From positions 1 through 64,000 of the forward strand of contig JAJIRX010000311.1 in NCBI GenBank assembly GCA_023853785.1: a DNA stretch of 64,000 nucleotides. Direction: 5' to 3'. Under the pieces are notes generated by a model. It ran no database searches and had not been told where the DNA came from. It worked only from the letters and a program-made list of their open reading frames with translations. The position numbers and the translations under genes were made by a program. Below are positions 54,219 through 64,000 of the stretch, piece by piece (position 1 is the first letter of the stretch; each line of letters begins with the position of its first letter). Source of the DNA: Psilocybe azurescens (lineage: Eukaryota > Basidiomycota > Agaricomycetes > Agaricales > Agrocybaceae).

Positions 54219-54333
54219 TGTAACACTTGGTCTGGTCTCATGACTGTCTATCTCCAATCTAAAGGGATATGGCGCATAGTCAGTGGTGCTAAGACCCAAC
54301 CTGCACTCTCTGACATCCCGACTGCTGGGGAGC
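54219..54333 (+). pseudogene. Copia-2 gag N-terminal fragment
   Basis: Corresponds to codons about 13-50 of Copia-2 gag (compare 15245-15130 on the minus strand; TWSGLMTVYLQSKGIWRI). Its start codon was removed by the LINE at 54218, and gamma4 separates it from the remaining gag. Confidence 0.82.
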
Positions 54334-55467
54334 GAGGTCTTTACACTCCCCACAGGTACCGATCAGAATTTTATTTGGCAGTGTCCCTGCCAAATTAGCA
54401 GGAAAATGTCCAAATTTTTCTGACCGGATTCTGATCAGAACTACTGGTACCAACCGGTTCCACCGTTACCAAGTCCGACCAGAATCCAACTAGAATCCAA
54501 GTGGAATTCATCAAATTTGAAACCCAATTAGACCCAATTCCAAGTGGATTCTGAGTGGTACCAAGCAGAACCATACCATGTCAGCATACTATTTACAGTA
54601 CAGCAAGTAATAACACAAAAAGTATACATAGATCTTAACAGTTTGTAACAAATTTGGTATTATTAGAATTGTAAAATTGAGGAGAATATGTTTATGTAAT
54701 ATTTATATAAAATTTAAAATTTTCTGGTAAAGAAATACCTATTTTTCATATAAATCTGTGCCTATATAATCTAAATTTCTTAAATAAAATTGATCTTTGT
54801 ATTCCATTAATTTCTATAATTGCAACACTATTAAAATATAGCTAACAGAGTGCTATTTTGTTGCAAAAAGTGGTTTACAATGTCCATATATATTTAAATT
54901 TACAGTTTTTTTTGTATATTGAACATGCTGACATAATATTCAGATAATAATATAATTATAGGTGTATTACCCTCAATTTTACGATCATTTTGATATATAA
55001 TATGTGGGTATAGCTTCAGAGGAAGTGCCAGAATATATTATTGGGTGTTGTAAAGAATAGTATATAATTCATAAAATGTTGAGAATACCACAAGCAATAA
55101 TAGTGTAGTTGGTAAAGCATGTATAGAATTAATATATATAAAGCTGTTGGTTCAATTTCTGTTGAGTGTATTTTATAATTTTGCATTTATTACAAATATT
55201 ATGTGACCTGAATTGATTATTTAAGAGCTTATATAAAAATATTATATAATACTGACTAAGCATACAATATCATGTGATTTCAATACATTGCTTAAAATTT
55301 TATGTAAGCAATTATTAAGTAATGCTGACTAAGCATTGTTTTGTACACTGAGTAAGTACATTCTGGGAAATTCCAACTGGATTCCGACCAGTTCCAATCA
55401 GTTCTGACTGGGTCCAAATGATTCTAACCAGTTCTGACCAGTACTGGTGGGGCACTGTAAAGTACTG
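54334..55467 (+). mobile_element. Gamma4, TIR element in Copia-2 gag
   Basis: 1134 bp from GAGGTCTTTACACTCCCCACAGG to CTGTAAAGTACTG. Flanks TGGGGAGC (54326-54333) and TAGGAGCT (55468-55475) resemble a decayed duplication of the gag sequence GGGGGAGCAGG. About 100 bp shorter than gamma1/2 because part of the left subterminal GGAACC block is missing. It shows gamma targets Copia as well as LINE DNA. Confidence 0.85.
55094..55169 (+). promoter_or_regulatory. tRNA-like Pol III module in gamma4
   Basis: A box TAGTGTAGTTGG followed by TAAAGCATG (closer to a real tRNA D-arm than in gamma1-3), B box GGTTCAATTTC (last position changed), ends GCAATAA and TGAGTGT. 298 bp from the TACTTTAC end. Confidence 0.55.
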
Positions 55468-56460
55468 TAGGAGCTGGCTGTGCTCAAATTGTACCATGAG
55501 AACCATGAGAACCATGATAAAGCATATGAGATGATCTACTTGCATTTGGACAATGATCAGAAGATCCATGTGGAGGCTGTCAAGGATGACCCCATTCAAA
55601 TGTGGGATGCCCTCAAAGCTGTTCATCAGCAAAAGTGCCCAGGCAACAGATTCAATGCATATGATGATTTGTTCTCAATCCAAAAGGAGGAAGGTGAAAA
55701 CCTTCAAACCCTGATCAATAGAGTAGAACAAGCTGTTTTGCTCATTCAACAACTTAGGCCCAAGGACTTTGACTTGGCCAAGTTGGATGAAGAGCTTGCA
55801 CCGTTCACATTGATTAGGGCACTTCCTGATGAGTACAATGCATTTGCATCATCACTCCTCCTTTTGGACAAGTTAGACAAGGCTACTATTCATCAAGCCT
55901 TTGTCACTGAGGAGATACAATGTCATCGTCGCACTGCTGATATGTCTGCAGTTGCTACTGCATTCCAAACCACTCCTGCACCATCTTCCTCCAAGCCAAA
56001 GTGTGTATTTTGCGATATGACTAACCATGTCATAGAACATTGCCACAAGTTCATAAATGCGCAGAAGGAGGCTAAGGAGCGTGTTAAGAATGCACGCAAA
56101 AGCAACAGGGCAAATAAGGCTCAAGAGGCTACCAGTGAGGATAAAGAGTCCAAAGACATGGAATTTGCTGGAAATGCAAGTGCTCTTAATACCAATGTTC
56201 CTTCCTTTTCCACACACTCCACTGACTTTGATTGGATTGCAGACACAGGGGCAACTTCTCATATGACCCCTCATCGCAATTGGATTAGAAATTATGGCCC
56301 TCTACACATACCAATCAAGTTAGCAGATGAAAGAATTATTTATTCTGCTGGAGTGGGCACTGTGTTCTTTGAACCAGTTGTAAATGGAAAGAAGGCTCAA
56401 AGCATTGAGTTAACAAGAGTATTACATGTACCAGATCTCTGTTGTCCATTCTGTATTTAA
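55468..56460 (+). pseudogene. Copia-2 gag and protease, open for 326 codons
   Basis: The open stretch (first ATG 55480) covers most of gag: DPIQMWDALKAVHQQ, FNAYDDLFSIQKEEGENLQTLINRV in pieces, the knuckle CVFCDMTNHVIEHC at residues 175-188 (C-x2-C-x4-H-x4-C), a basic linker, and protease DFDWIADTGATSH with the catalytic Asp at about residue 255. It ends with a frameshift at about 56440 in the VLHVPDL block, after which pre-integrase continues in another frame. The N-terminus is separated by gamma4. It is the best copy for this family's gag. Confidence 0.88.
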
Positions 56461-57787
56461 CAAAGCACAAAGACTTTAACATTACTATTGATGCCAAACA
56501 TATGAATTTCTATCGCAAGACAGCTCATCTGTTCTCTGCTGATATTAAGACATCTATCTGTGCTTTGTTGAACGGTACTACAGTTCCAATTTCAGAGTCT
56601 GCATTTGTTTCAGCCAATTCCACTCTACCTCTAGATATCACACTATAGCATCGCCAATTTGCACATCATAGATATACAGATGTCCACAAGATGATGAAAG
56701 AGAACATGGTCACTGGACTTAAGGTTAATTCAAAGCAACAGCCAGATCCTATATGTGAACCTTGCTTAGCAGGCAAGATGCATTCCAACCCATTTCCCAC
56801 TTCTCCAAGCACATCCAAGTATCCTTTAGAGCTTGTATTTTCAGATCTGAAAGGCCCTATTGCACCCCCTACTCTTGAAGGCTATTGCTATTGGATTATA
56901 TTCATAGATGATTGCACAAAGGGTAGAGCTGCTGTTCTGCTCAAGCGGAGAAGCAAAGCTTTGGAAGCATTCCAGACATACAAAGCTTGGGCTGAGAATA
57001 TTACAGGCTTTAAACTGAAAGCTCTACAGGATGACAAGGCTGGAGAATACATGTCAAATGCATTTATCAGATACACAGACCAGTATGGCATTGAGCATCG
57101 TCATACTACATGCAATTGCCCACAACAGAATGGAGTTGCAGAACGTGCAAATGCACCATGGCTGAACATATCACATCCATGATGAATGAATCACGTTTAC
57201 CAGCTTGGTTTTGGGGTTGCTGTGTTGCTGTATACATATATACATGTGTAGAATTGTGTTCTACAGCTCCTCTGCCAGATAAAACACCATATGAGGGCTG
57301 GAACAAGCGCAAACCTGATGTCAGTCATCTGAGGGTTTGGGGATGCCTTGCTTATGTTTACATTCAGGGAGATAAGTGCAAGTCATTACAGTCTCATGTG
57401 GAGAAGTGCATCTTTGTTGGTTACCCTACTGGGTACAAAAGGCTGGGAATTCTGCAATCCAGTCACCAAAAGTACATTAGCTCTGAAAGAGCTGATTTTG
57501 ATGAAAGATGCTTCCCTGGCTTGTCTACTGGGCCTATGTCTAAAATTGACCTCCTTCCCACTGCTACTGCTGATGTGCACTCTCCCAATGTTGAGGGGGA
57601 GTATGGCTTTGATTTTGATGATGATGATGATGTTTTTACAATACCATTGCACATTGATGAGCCTGATGCACCAATTGCAGATTCTGAACAGCCAGCTGAA
57701 CTGCCACAGCAACAAGCTGTTCCACCACCTCCTAATCCTCCATGTTGTCAATGCCAATATGCTCCAGTTGATCCTGCATTGTTATGA
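56442..57787 (+). pseudogene. Copia-2 integrase and acidic linker
   Basis: Pre-integrase (LYLTKHKDFNITIDAKH) leads into HHCC ligands with the first His block damaged (TAG at 56646 replaces the W of LWHR), then CEPCLAGK. The core follows: FSDLKGPI (Asp), QDDKAGEY (Asp), NGVAERAN (Glu). A frameshift at about 57150 moves the rest (FWGCCVAVYIYTCVELCS, HLRVWGCLAYVYIQGDKCKSLQSHVEKCIFVGYPTGYK in pieces) to another frame. A linker follows with FDFDDDDDVF and many Pro/Gln. Target integration is its role in an intact element. Confidence 0.86.
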
Positions 57788-58559
57788 CGCTCTACGTGTC
57801 CTACAAAGCAACCTGGTGAATGGTGGAAAGTTGATCATCCACCTGAACCAGATGATGCTAATGATCCTGGATTTAAGGGAGTGCAGTTTGCAGGCCCCAC
57901 TTCTGGTGCTGATCCTTGCACATACAAGCAGGCAATGAAAGGCAATGATGCACACATGTGGGAAGAAGCTGCTACTACAGAATTTAATCTGTTGCAGCAT
58001 AATCTAACATAGGAGTGAGTTGAGCGTCCACCTGGTCAAAAGGCTATTGGGTCTGGTTGGGTCTTTAAAATCAAACGGAATGCAGATGGAACAATTGAGC
58101 GCTACAAGACTTGTTTTGTTGCCAAGGGCTTCAGTCAATGCCCTGATATCGACTACTATGAGTTCTTTGCTCCAACATTCTGTCCTAGCACATTCTGGTT
58201 GATTGTAGCTTTAGCAACTTTTGGAGACTTGAAATTACATTCTGTAGACATTACAGCTGCATTCACTAAATGTGACCTTGATGAGGACATTTACATGCTG
58301 CAACCTGAGGGATTTCACCAAGGTGGTCCTAATGTTGTTTTAAAGCTGAAAAAGTCACTCTATGGTCTCAAGCAGTCTGTACATCAATGGAACATCAAGT
58401 TACATGATGCATTCACACAAATGGGTTACAAATGCATTGAATCTGATTGCTCTGTCTACATCTACTCAGATAGAGATGTGAAGATCATTGTGCCCATTTA
58501 TATTGATGACATTACATTTGTGTCCAAATCTGATGCTGCTATTGATAAGGCTGTAAAGC
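57788..58559 (+). pseudogene. Copia-2 RT N-terminal half, cut by Gypsy insertion
   Basis: Contains the pre-RT block (KGNDAHMWEEAATTEFNLLQ), VNITSAAFTK-equivalent DITAAFTKCDLDEDIYMLQPEG in pieces, YGLKQS and the YIDD active site (VPIYIDDITFVSK, 58490-58530). A TAG at about 58010 lies in NLTWE. The frame stops being Copia at 58559, where the Gypsy LTR begins, and RNase H and the 3' LTR are not in the window. Confidence 0.87.
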
Positions 58560-59035
58560 TGTTACGACAAGTCTTTTTTCTTTTCCCTTTTTCTTTTCTT
58601 TTCTTTCCTTTTCCTTTTCTTTGTCATCCTTCACATCATTGATACAGCATCGTCTGCTCTGATGAACTTTGTTTTCTATCATTCTACGAAACTCCATCAT
58701 ATCTCTGATGGACTTTCACTTCCATCTTTTATAATACATCTTTCGATGAACATTTGATCTGTTTCCTTTCACTTCCATCTTTTATGATACATCTTTCAAT
58801 GAACGATTGATCTGTTTCCTCTATTCTTATATACATCTGCTGATGAACATTCAAACTTGTTTCAACTTGCTGTACAGTTCATAGTATTTATACCAGGAAG
58901 GATCCATTGTATTCTTTAGCTAGTTCTTGAGAATCCAACCTGCTTAACCTGCTCAACTTGAACTTGAACTTGTTCTTGTAAACGATTGGTGGTTAGATTA
59001 CGCACACTGCGTGATTCTAACTTGAGATCGTAACA
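58560..59035 (+). repeat. Gypsy 5' LTR
   Basis: 476 bp with perfect 8-bp inverted ends TGTTACGA and TCGTAACA. It begins with a T/C-rich tract, then two copies of an ACTTCCATCTTTTATRATACATC block (58707-58735 and 58770-58797). TATA box TATTTATA is at 58885-58892, and the R/U5 part follows. Homologous solo LTR at 32707-33149. Confidence 0.93.
58885..58928 (+). promoter_or_regulatory. Gypsy LTR promoter and predicted RNA 5' end
   Basis: TATTTATA at 58885-58892 lies 33 nt before AGCTAGTTCTT (58918-58928). That 11-mer is the exact complement of the bases just after the LTR, so it is the expected 5' end of the transcript in a Tf1-like self-primed element. The start site itself is inferred from spacing and complementarity. 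Confidence 0.7.
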
Positions 59036-59036
59036 A

Positions 59037-59047
59037 AAGAACTAGCT
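59037..59047 (+). promoter_or_regulatory. Self-priming primer-binding site
   Basis: AAGAACTAGCT starts one base after the LTR end and pairs perfectly over 11 nt with 58918-58928 in the LTR. In Tf1 and related chromoviruses the first 11 nt of the mRNA fold back to this position and are cleaved to prime minus-strand DNA (established knowledge). No tRNA 3'-end match is seen directly after the LTR. Confidence 0.75.
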
Positions 59048-59091
59048 TCTCACTCTACCATACTGCTTCATCCACAAGCGGTATCAGGAGC

Positions 59092-60225
59092 TTGAACCAG
59101 ACACCACGACATCCTGAAGCGGAATCTTCTCCGCAAACTACGACACTGACGACAGTGGTGAACGAACGCCCACATCAGATGTTCAACCCACTACTCGAAC
59201 CCCAGGACTATCGTCTGGAGAAGAATACTTCACCGACGCCTCTGAACCCTCTGAAACCTCTGAAATCTCTGAACCGAACGAAACACAAATGGTTGACCAA
59301 CAAATGATCGACGCCCGAAGACGAGGGAACTCTCTCTTAGCAAACCTACACCCTTCAACAGTGAACGGTTTAAAAGCAAGAAATTCCTTCAAGAATGTAT
59401 CCTCTATATGGGGATCAACAAGGACACCTACGACACCGAACCAAAACAGATTGCGTTTCATTCTCTCTTACATGCAAGAAGGGAACGCGGTCGTTTGGAA
59501 ACAACAATTTGTCCAGAACAAATTGAACCTCGACACGGGGGATATCGACTTACCGACTTACAGGGAATTTATCAACGAATTCCAGAAGGCCTTCAAGCCA
59601 GAAGAAGAAGACATTGATGCATTGGACAAATTAAAAATGCTTCGACAAAAGAACCTGACCGCCAAACAACTAGTAACAAAGTTCAAACTACTGGTTGGAG
59701 AGGCAGGGATGTCTAACAACTCCGACACAGCAAACAAACTCTTGATCGAAATGTTCAAGACGGGCGCTAAACCCGGGCGCTAGTACAGAAAATCATCATG
59801 TCTGAAAAGAAGCCTACAAAAATCGAAGAATGGTACGACAAAGCCATGACCTTCGACAGGAGCTATCGACTCGCTATGGCGATTAAAGGCCCATCTCAAT
59901 CAAACGCGCGAATTCATTCCCAGAGCCGCACCAAAGAAGGACCATTTTGCAATGGACATCGATGTCATGACCACCAAAGAACGAGCAAGCCTCATGAAAA
60001 AGGGGGCTTGTTTTAGATGCAAACAAACGGGACATCTCGCCGGTAGATTGCCCTCAGAAGAAGAAAAACAACAACCCGTTCATGTCAAAGGAGTTGCCGA
60101 AGAAGAAATGGACACCCAAGGACCTTCATGCCCATATCCGGGAGTTGAACATGGAGGAAAGAGAGGAACTGGCGAGTTTGGCGATGGGAAACCAGGAGGA
60201 GGATAACAACACTGAGGATTTTTAA
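59092..60225 (+). pseudogene. Gypsy gag (capsid and zinc knuckle), frameshifted
   Basis: Start probably ATG 59092; the frame shifts near 59150-59280 into the main stretch (MVDQQMIDARRRG, 59289). The capsid domain follows, with LRFILSYMQEGNAVVWKQQF and YREFINEFQKAFK typical of retrotransposon gag. A TAG at 59781 and shifts at about 59785 and 59930 precede the nucleocapsid part (MDIDVMTTKERASLMKKGACFRCKQTGH). The CCHC knuckle is split by a one-base shift: CFRCKQTGHLAG in one frame and DCPQKKKN in the next. Gag ends with TTEDF-like DNNTEDF and a TAA at 60225. Confidence 0.85.
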
Positions 60226-60281
60226 AACGGAGAACCGAATCGACATCGGTCTCTCCACGATTAGGCATCTATTCTGTATTT

Positions 60282-60773
60282 ATGGCTACGCTCGAGAATA
60301 AATCTATGCATTTACCGATTTCATTCTCTGCCATAAAAAAGGAAAGCCACAAATCGTCGAAACCTCAGGTCTAATTGACTCTGGAGCTGGTGGAAAATTC
60401 ATTGACCAAAACTACGGCTAGGAAGCTAGGACTCGAACAAAAACCCTTGAAGAGAAGCCTCACGGTTTACAACGTGGATGGAACTCTCAACAAGAAAGGA
60501 ACAATCTCTACCTTTGTAGAACTCAATCTTACCATCGGGAACAGAACGAACAAGGAAATTCTGTTTGTCTCCAGGCTGGGACGACAAAAGATTATTCTAG
60601 GACTACCTTGGCTTCAGAAACAAAACCCAGATATCGATTGGGAAACTGGAAGAGTTAAATGGAGAGTTTCCAAATCCATCCGCTCTACCACTATGGAAGA
60701 AGAACTGGAAGAAACTGAACCGATCACGGACACCACGGACGCCCCCACTCGAGGGACTTCAACGCTTTGGTAA
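60282..60773 (+). pseudogene. Gypsy protease
   Basis: The aspartic protease motif LIDSGAGGKFID (about 60370-60408) is visible in one frame, and the rest (ARKLGLEQKPLKRSLTVYNVDG, IILGLPWLQKQNPDIDW) continues in the next from 60375, so a one-base shift splits the domain. A further shift lies in the AAAAAA run near 60337. The ILGLPWL block is the conserved second half of Ty3/Gypsy proteases. It separates gag from RT and would cleave the polyprotein. Confidence 0.82.
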
Positions 60774-61097
60774 TAGATTTTATCAAAGCAAAAGACTCAA
60801 GAAATAGATCAGGCATGGATCAACGCGAAAACTACGGCTTCACAAACTCTGGCAATGGAACATGAAAACAGGACACCTGCTAAACCATTGGAAGAACTTA
60901 TTCCCCGGACCTCCACGACTACCTTGGACTTTTTGACAAAAAGGCAGCTGATCGATTTTCTATCTCAAGACCCTGGGACCACAAAATTGAACTGAAGCCT
61001 GGGTTCAAACCGAAACCATGCAAGGTCTATAGCCTCACCCCGGAAGAACAAATCGAACAGGACAAATTTCTCAAAGAAATGCTGGACAAGGGATATA
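60774..61097 (+). pseudogene. Gypsy protease-RT connector
   Basis: Contains degraded pieces of the region before RT (LPEHY-equivalent DHKIELKPGFKPKPCKVYSL and PEEQIEQDKFLKEMLDKGYI in pieces) in a different frame from both neighbours. Stops and shifts near 60935, 60990 and 61120 prevent reading into RT. Confidence 0.72.
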
Positions 61098-62573
61098 TTG
61101 TCAAATCAGAATCGGACATCGCATCGCCTTTTTTTCTTTGTAGCCAAGAAAGACGGAAAACTGCGACCTTGTCAAGACTATCGATACCTGAATGAATGGA
61201 CAGTAAAGAATGCCTACCCTTTGCAACGGATCCCTGATCTACTGGACAAACTCAAAGGAGCGAAATTCTTTACCAAATTGGATGTCAGACAAGGGTATAA
61301 CAATGTTCGCATTCGAAAGGAAGATCAACAGAAAGCCGCCTTCAAAACAGATCGAGGACTCTTTGAACCCACGGTTATGTTCTTCAGATTATGTAATTCC
61401 CTGGCCACTTTTCAATCCATGATGGATTCGCTGTTCGAAGGCAAAATCTCTGAAGGGTTTGTGATCATCTACATGGACGACATCCTAATCTTTGCCAAAA
61501 ATCAAGAAGATTTGGCAAGATACGAACGAATTGTCCTGCAAAGGCTAAAGGATAACGACCTATACCTCAAACCAGAAAAATGTGTCTTCAGACAACGAAA
61601 AGTCGAATACCTGGGAATGATAATCGAAGAAGGGAAAATCCCCATGGACCAATCGAAACTTAAAGGAATCCGAGACTGGCCTGCACCTGCTACAGTAAAG
61701 CAAGTCAGGGGATTCCTGGGATTTGGAAATTTCTACCAAAAATTCATCAGGAAATTCTCTACAGTGGCACAACCCCTGAACGATCTCTTAAAGAAGGACA
61801 AGAAATTCGAATGGACGGACACAGCTCAACAAGCATTCGACGAACTAAAACGACGATTCACGGAAGAACCAGTTCTCTCTATGCCAGACCCAAGCAAACC
61901 ATTTCAAATCGAATGTGACGCCTCTAAATATGCATCTGGAGCCGTTCTGACTCAACTCAATGGTAACGGTGAAAGACACCCATGCGCATTCATTTCAAAA
62001 ACCTTCTCCGCAATGGAAAGGAATTACGAAATCTATGATTGGGAACTCCTGGCAATTGTACGAGCATTACCGGAATGGAGACATTACATTCAAGGATCCG
62101 AACATACAACGATTATTCATTCTGATCACAAAAACCTGACCTATTTCAGAAGCCCAAGAAATCTGAACAGACGGCAAGCTCGATGGTCATTATTCCTATC
62201 CGAATTCGATCTGAAACTGATCCACATGCCTGGGACGAAAATGATTCAATCTGATGCCTTATCCAGAAGACCAGATTTCATACCGGACGAAGACCACGAT
62301 AACGAAGATGTGACTCTATTACCAGAGGAACTCTTTGTCAATCTAATTGACACTGAACTACAACAGAAAATCATTGATTCAGAAGAATTTGACACAGATA
62401 TTGCAGAAATCTTGAAAGCTCTACTACAAGGGGGACCACCGAATTTACGAACAGATCTCGACGACTGGAGAACAGAAGAATTCAATGGGAAAAACGTCAT
62501 TTTTTATAAAAGACAAGACGTATATACCGAAGAACCAAAATCTATGACAACAGGTGGTAAAATCCTTTCATGA
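61098..62573 (+). pseudogene. Gypsy reverse transcriptase and RNase H, 491 open codons
   Basis: This is the longest open frame in the window. RT: KDGKLRPCQDYRYLN, KLDVRQGYNNVRI, FRLCNSLATFQSMM (usually FGLCNAPATFQ), and active site IIYMDDILIFA with YMDD at residues 125-128. Connection: LGMIIEEGKIPMD, VRGFLGFGNFYQKFI. RNase H: IECDASKYASGAVL (D274), NYEIYDWELLAI (E316), HSDHKNL (D343), SDALSRRPD (D386). The Arg normally next to that Glu (YDRELLAI) is Trp. The frame is closed by a one-base shift at about 62556 just before integrase. Confidence 0.92.
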
Positions 62574-63863
62574 TCTACCATCGGCAGGACACCCAGGAGA
62601 ACTTGAAACTTACAACGCAGTAAAGACACATTACTGGTGGCCAGGGCTACGATCCTTCATTAAACAATACGTCAAAGGCTGCGGGATCTGTCAACAATTC
62701 AAAATTAACAGGAACCCCTCTCACCCGTCCTTCATGCCAGTAGCCAGACCAACTTCTACGCGACCATTTGCAAACTGTTTGATGGACTTTCTAACCGACT
62801 TACCACCAGTTAAGAACAGCGCGGGACAGATCGTGGATGTGATCATGGTCGTGGTAGACCATGGGCTTACTAAGGGGTGATTTTAATACCTTGCTGAAAA
62901 AAGGGAAACCGGGAGAGGCACTCGATGCAGAAGGAGCAGCTCAACTCTTACTCAACAATCTTTTCAAACGATTCGGACTCCCAGACAGTATCATCTCCGA
63001 CTGAGATCCCCTATTCACCGCAAAAGTCTTTCAAGAACTCATGAAACTCTTGGGAATCAAGTCAAAATTAACTACGGCTTATCATCCAATAGGAGACAGA
63101 ACCACTGAACGATTCAATCAAGAAATAGAAGCCTATCTATCCATCTACTGCTCGTCACACCCAACCGACTGGAACAAGTCAGTTGGAACGTTGGAATTCA
63201 CGCACAACAACAGGAAACACTCCGAAAGAGCCAAGACCCCGTTTGAACTCACCTTAGGTTCATCTCCAATAGCCATTCCACTTGCATTCGAGAACACCAA
63301 GGCCCCATCAGTGGAGGAAAAAGTCAAACATCTCCTAAAAGATTGAGAAGAAGCGCTAGCCGCCCACGAACTTGCAAGACAAAGAATAGCCGAACGACGA
63401 AAATCGAACTTCAAACCATTCAAGAAAGGAACGAAAGTTTGGCTAGACTCCTGCAACATCTCCATGAGGTATCATTCAAAGATGAAACCGAAACGAGAAG
63501 GCCCATTCACAATCACGGAAGTCTTGGGACCTCTCACATACAGACTCAAAATACCCAAGATATGGAAGATCCACGACGTTTTCCATGCCACTCTACTCAT
63601 GCCATATAACAAGACAGAAACATACGGACCGAACTTTCCTAGACCACCACCTGAGATCAAAAATCAGGAAGAACATTGGGAAGTCGAAACTATTCTGAAT
63701 CACAGAAAGACAGGACGAAAACCCAAGAAAGGAAAGCGAAAATATCAGTATCTTATCAAATGGACCGGATTCCCTATCTCCGAAGCAACGTGGGGAAAAA
63801 GATGACGCGTTCGACGACGACAGCGAGATTCTTCGAGAATATCATCAATTACACAAACTCTGA
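62554..63863 (+). pseudogene. Gypsy integrase with C-terminal chromodomain
   Basis: The zinc domain HDLPSAGHPG...KTHYWWPG...CGICQQFK shows H-H-C-C. The catalytic core starts MDFLTDLPP (Asp), is frameshifted at about 62870, then reads SIISD-stop-DPLF where CGA has become TGA at 63002, and TERFNQEIEAYL (Glu). A further TGA at 63344 precedes the GPFTITEVLGPLTYRLKIP (GPY/F) module. The chromodomain (63675-63863) has EHWEVETILNHRK, YQYLIKWTGFPISEATW, then an extra G shifts the frame before EKDDAFDDDSEIL. Chromodomains steer integration to heterochromatin in related elements. Confidence 0.88.
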
Positions 63864-63871
63864 CCATCCTG

Positions 63872-64000
63872 ATGCCTCGCCTCCTCCGACGTATCGCCTC
63901 TTCTTTCACTCAAAACTCCGAAACAAACCAACTCGAAACCCCAATCTTTGATACCCCTTTGGCCAATCAGACTGTGGAAGAGCTTGAGACGCTGCAAAAG
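63872..64000 (+). CDS. Small frame downstream of Gypsy pol, incomplete
   Basis: An ATG 9 nt after the inferred pol stop opens at least 43 codons to the window edge (MPRLLRRIASSFTQNSE, then PLANQTVEELETLQK). Some agaricomycete Gypsy elements carry a short extra frame between pol and the 3' LTR, but its function is not known to me. It may equally be chance; the end is outside the window. Confidence 0.4.
   Translation, partial: MPRLLRRIASSFTQNSETNQLETPIFDTPLANQTVEELETLQK

Larger units (their letters stand above)
58560..64000 (+). mobile_element. Chromodomain Ty3/Gypsy retrotransposon (chromovirus), 3' end outside window
   Basis: A nearly complete but inactive element: 5' LTR, self-priming site, gag, then pol in the Gypsy order protease-RT-RNase H-integrase (integrase last is diagnostic), a C-terminal chromodomain and a small third frame. 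It is inserted in Copia-2 RT. At least seven frameshifts or stops are visible. Codon and base composition (A-rich plus strand, CGA/GGA-rich) differ from the surrounding AT-poor Copia and LINE DNA. The 3' LTR lies beyond 64000. Confidence 0.92.

Noticed and set aside
59082..59100. GGTATCAGGAGCTTGAACC as a tRNA-Met 3'-end primer site for the Gypsy element
   Set aside because: It lies 46 bases past the LTR, is missing the expected adjacency, and the self-complementary 11-mer directly after the LTR is a much better candidate.

Overview
This window looks like heterochromatin-like, repeat-only DNA from a filamentous fungus, most likely an agaricomycete basidiomycete. The evidence is the chromodomain Ty3/Gypsy element, two Ty1/Copia lineages, a Tad1/jockey-like LINE with a C-terminal RNase H domain, and 53-65 nt GT-AG intron signals. 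The species cannot be told from the sequence. I found no host gene: almost every coding segment is a degraded transposon ORF, and the copies are nested in, inverted against and fused to one another.

Layout. 1-2128: 3' part of a LINE (+). 2129-6132: LINE scrap, split Copia-1 LTR (LTR1) and Copia-1 body (-), probably an inverted block. 6133-8340: LINE (+). 8341-16054: Copia-2 (-), broken up by half LTR1s, a LINE tail, a TIR element (alpha1) and a 470-bp solo LTR; its 5' LTR is 15681-16054. 16055-21892: LINEs (-) with TIR element gamma1. 21893-28514: LINE (+) with gamma2. 28515-30077: Copia-1 3' half with a complete LTR1. 30078-40762: LINEs (-) holding a Gypsy solo LTR, gamma3 and an unassigned 1.76-kb segment. 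40763-44641: beta1 with alpha2 nested in it. 44642-48615: LINE (+). 48616-52063: Copia-1 (-) split by alpha3. 52064-52952: palindromic MITE. 52953-54218: LINE tail (+). 54219-58559: Copia-2 (+) split by gamma4. 58560-64000: chromodomain Gypsy element running off the window.

The most novel signal is a set of three non-autonomous DNA-transposon families (alpha about 2.0 kb, beta about 1.9 kb, gamma about 1.2 kb; eight copies). They share asymmetric termini (one end TACTTTAC, the other GGTCTTTAC), 8-bp target duplications where these can be checked, and subterminal arrays built on a GGANTCC core. Every copy carries one tRNA-like module with RNA polymerase III A and B boxes, about 300-390 bp from one end and reading toward it. 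The alpha copies also hold a possibly spliced Asp/His/Asn-rich reading frame. No transposase for them is in the window.

The retroelements show good mechanistic detail. The Gypsy LTR has a TATA box, an 11-nt predicted RNA 5' end and a perfectly complementary primer site just after the LTR, as in Tf1-type self-priming. Copia-2 has a primer site matching the anticodon arm of initiator tRNA-Met. Much of the divergence between copies is CG to TG/CA, including C-to-T nonsense mutations, which suggests decay by cytosine methylation or a RIP-like process.
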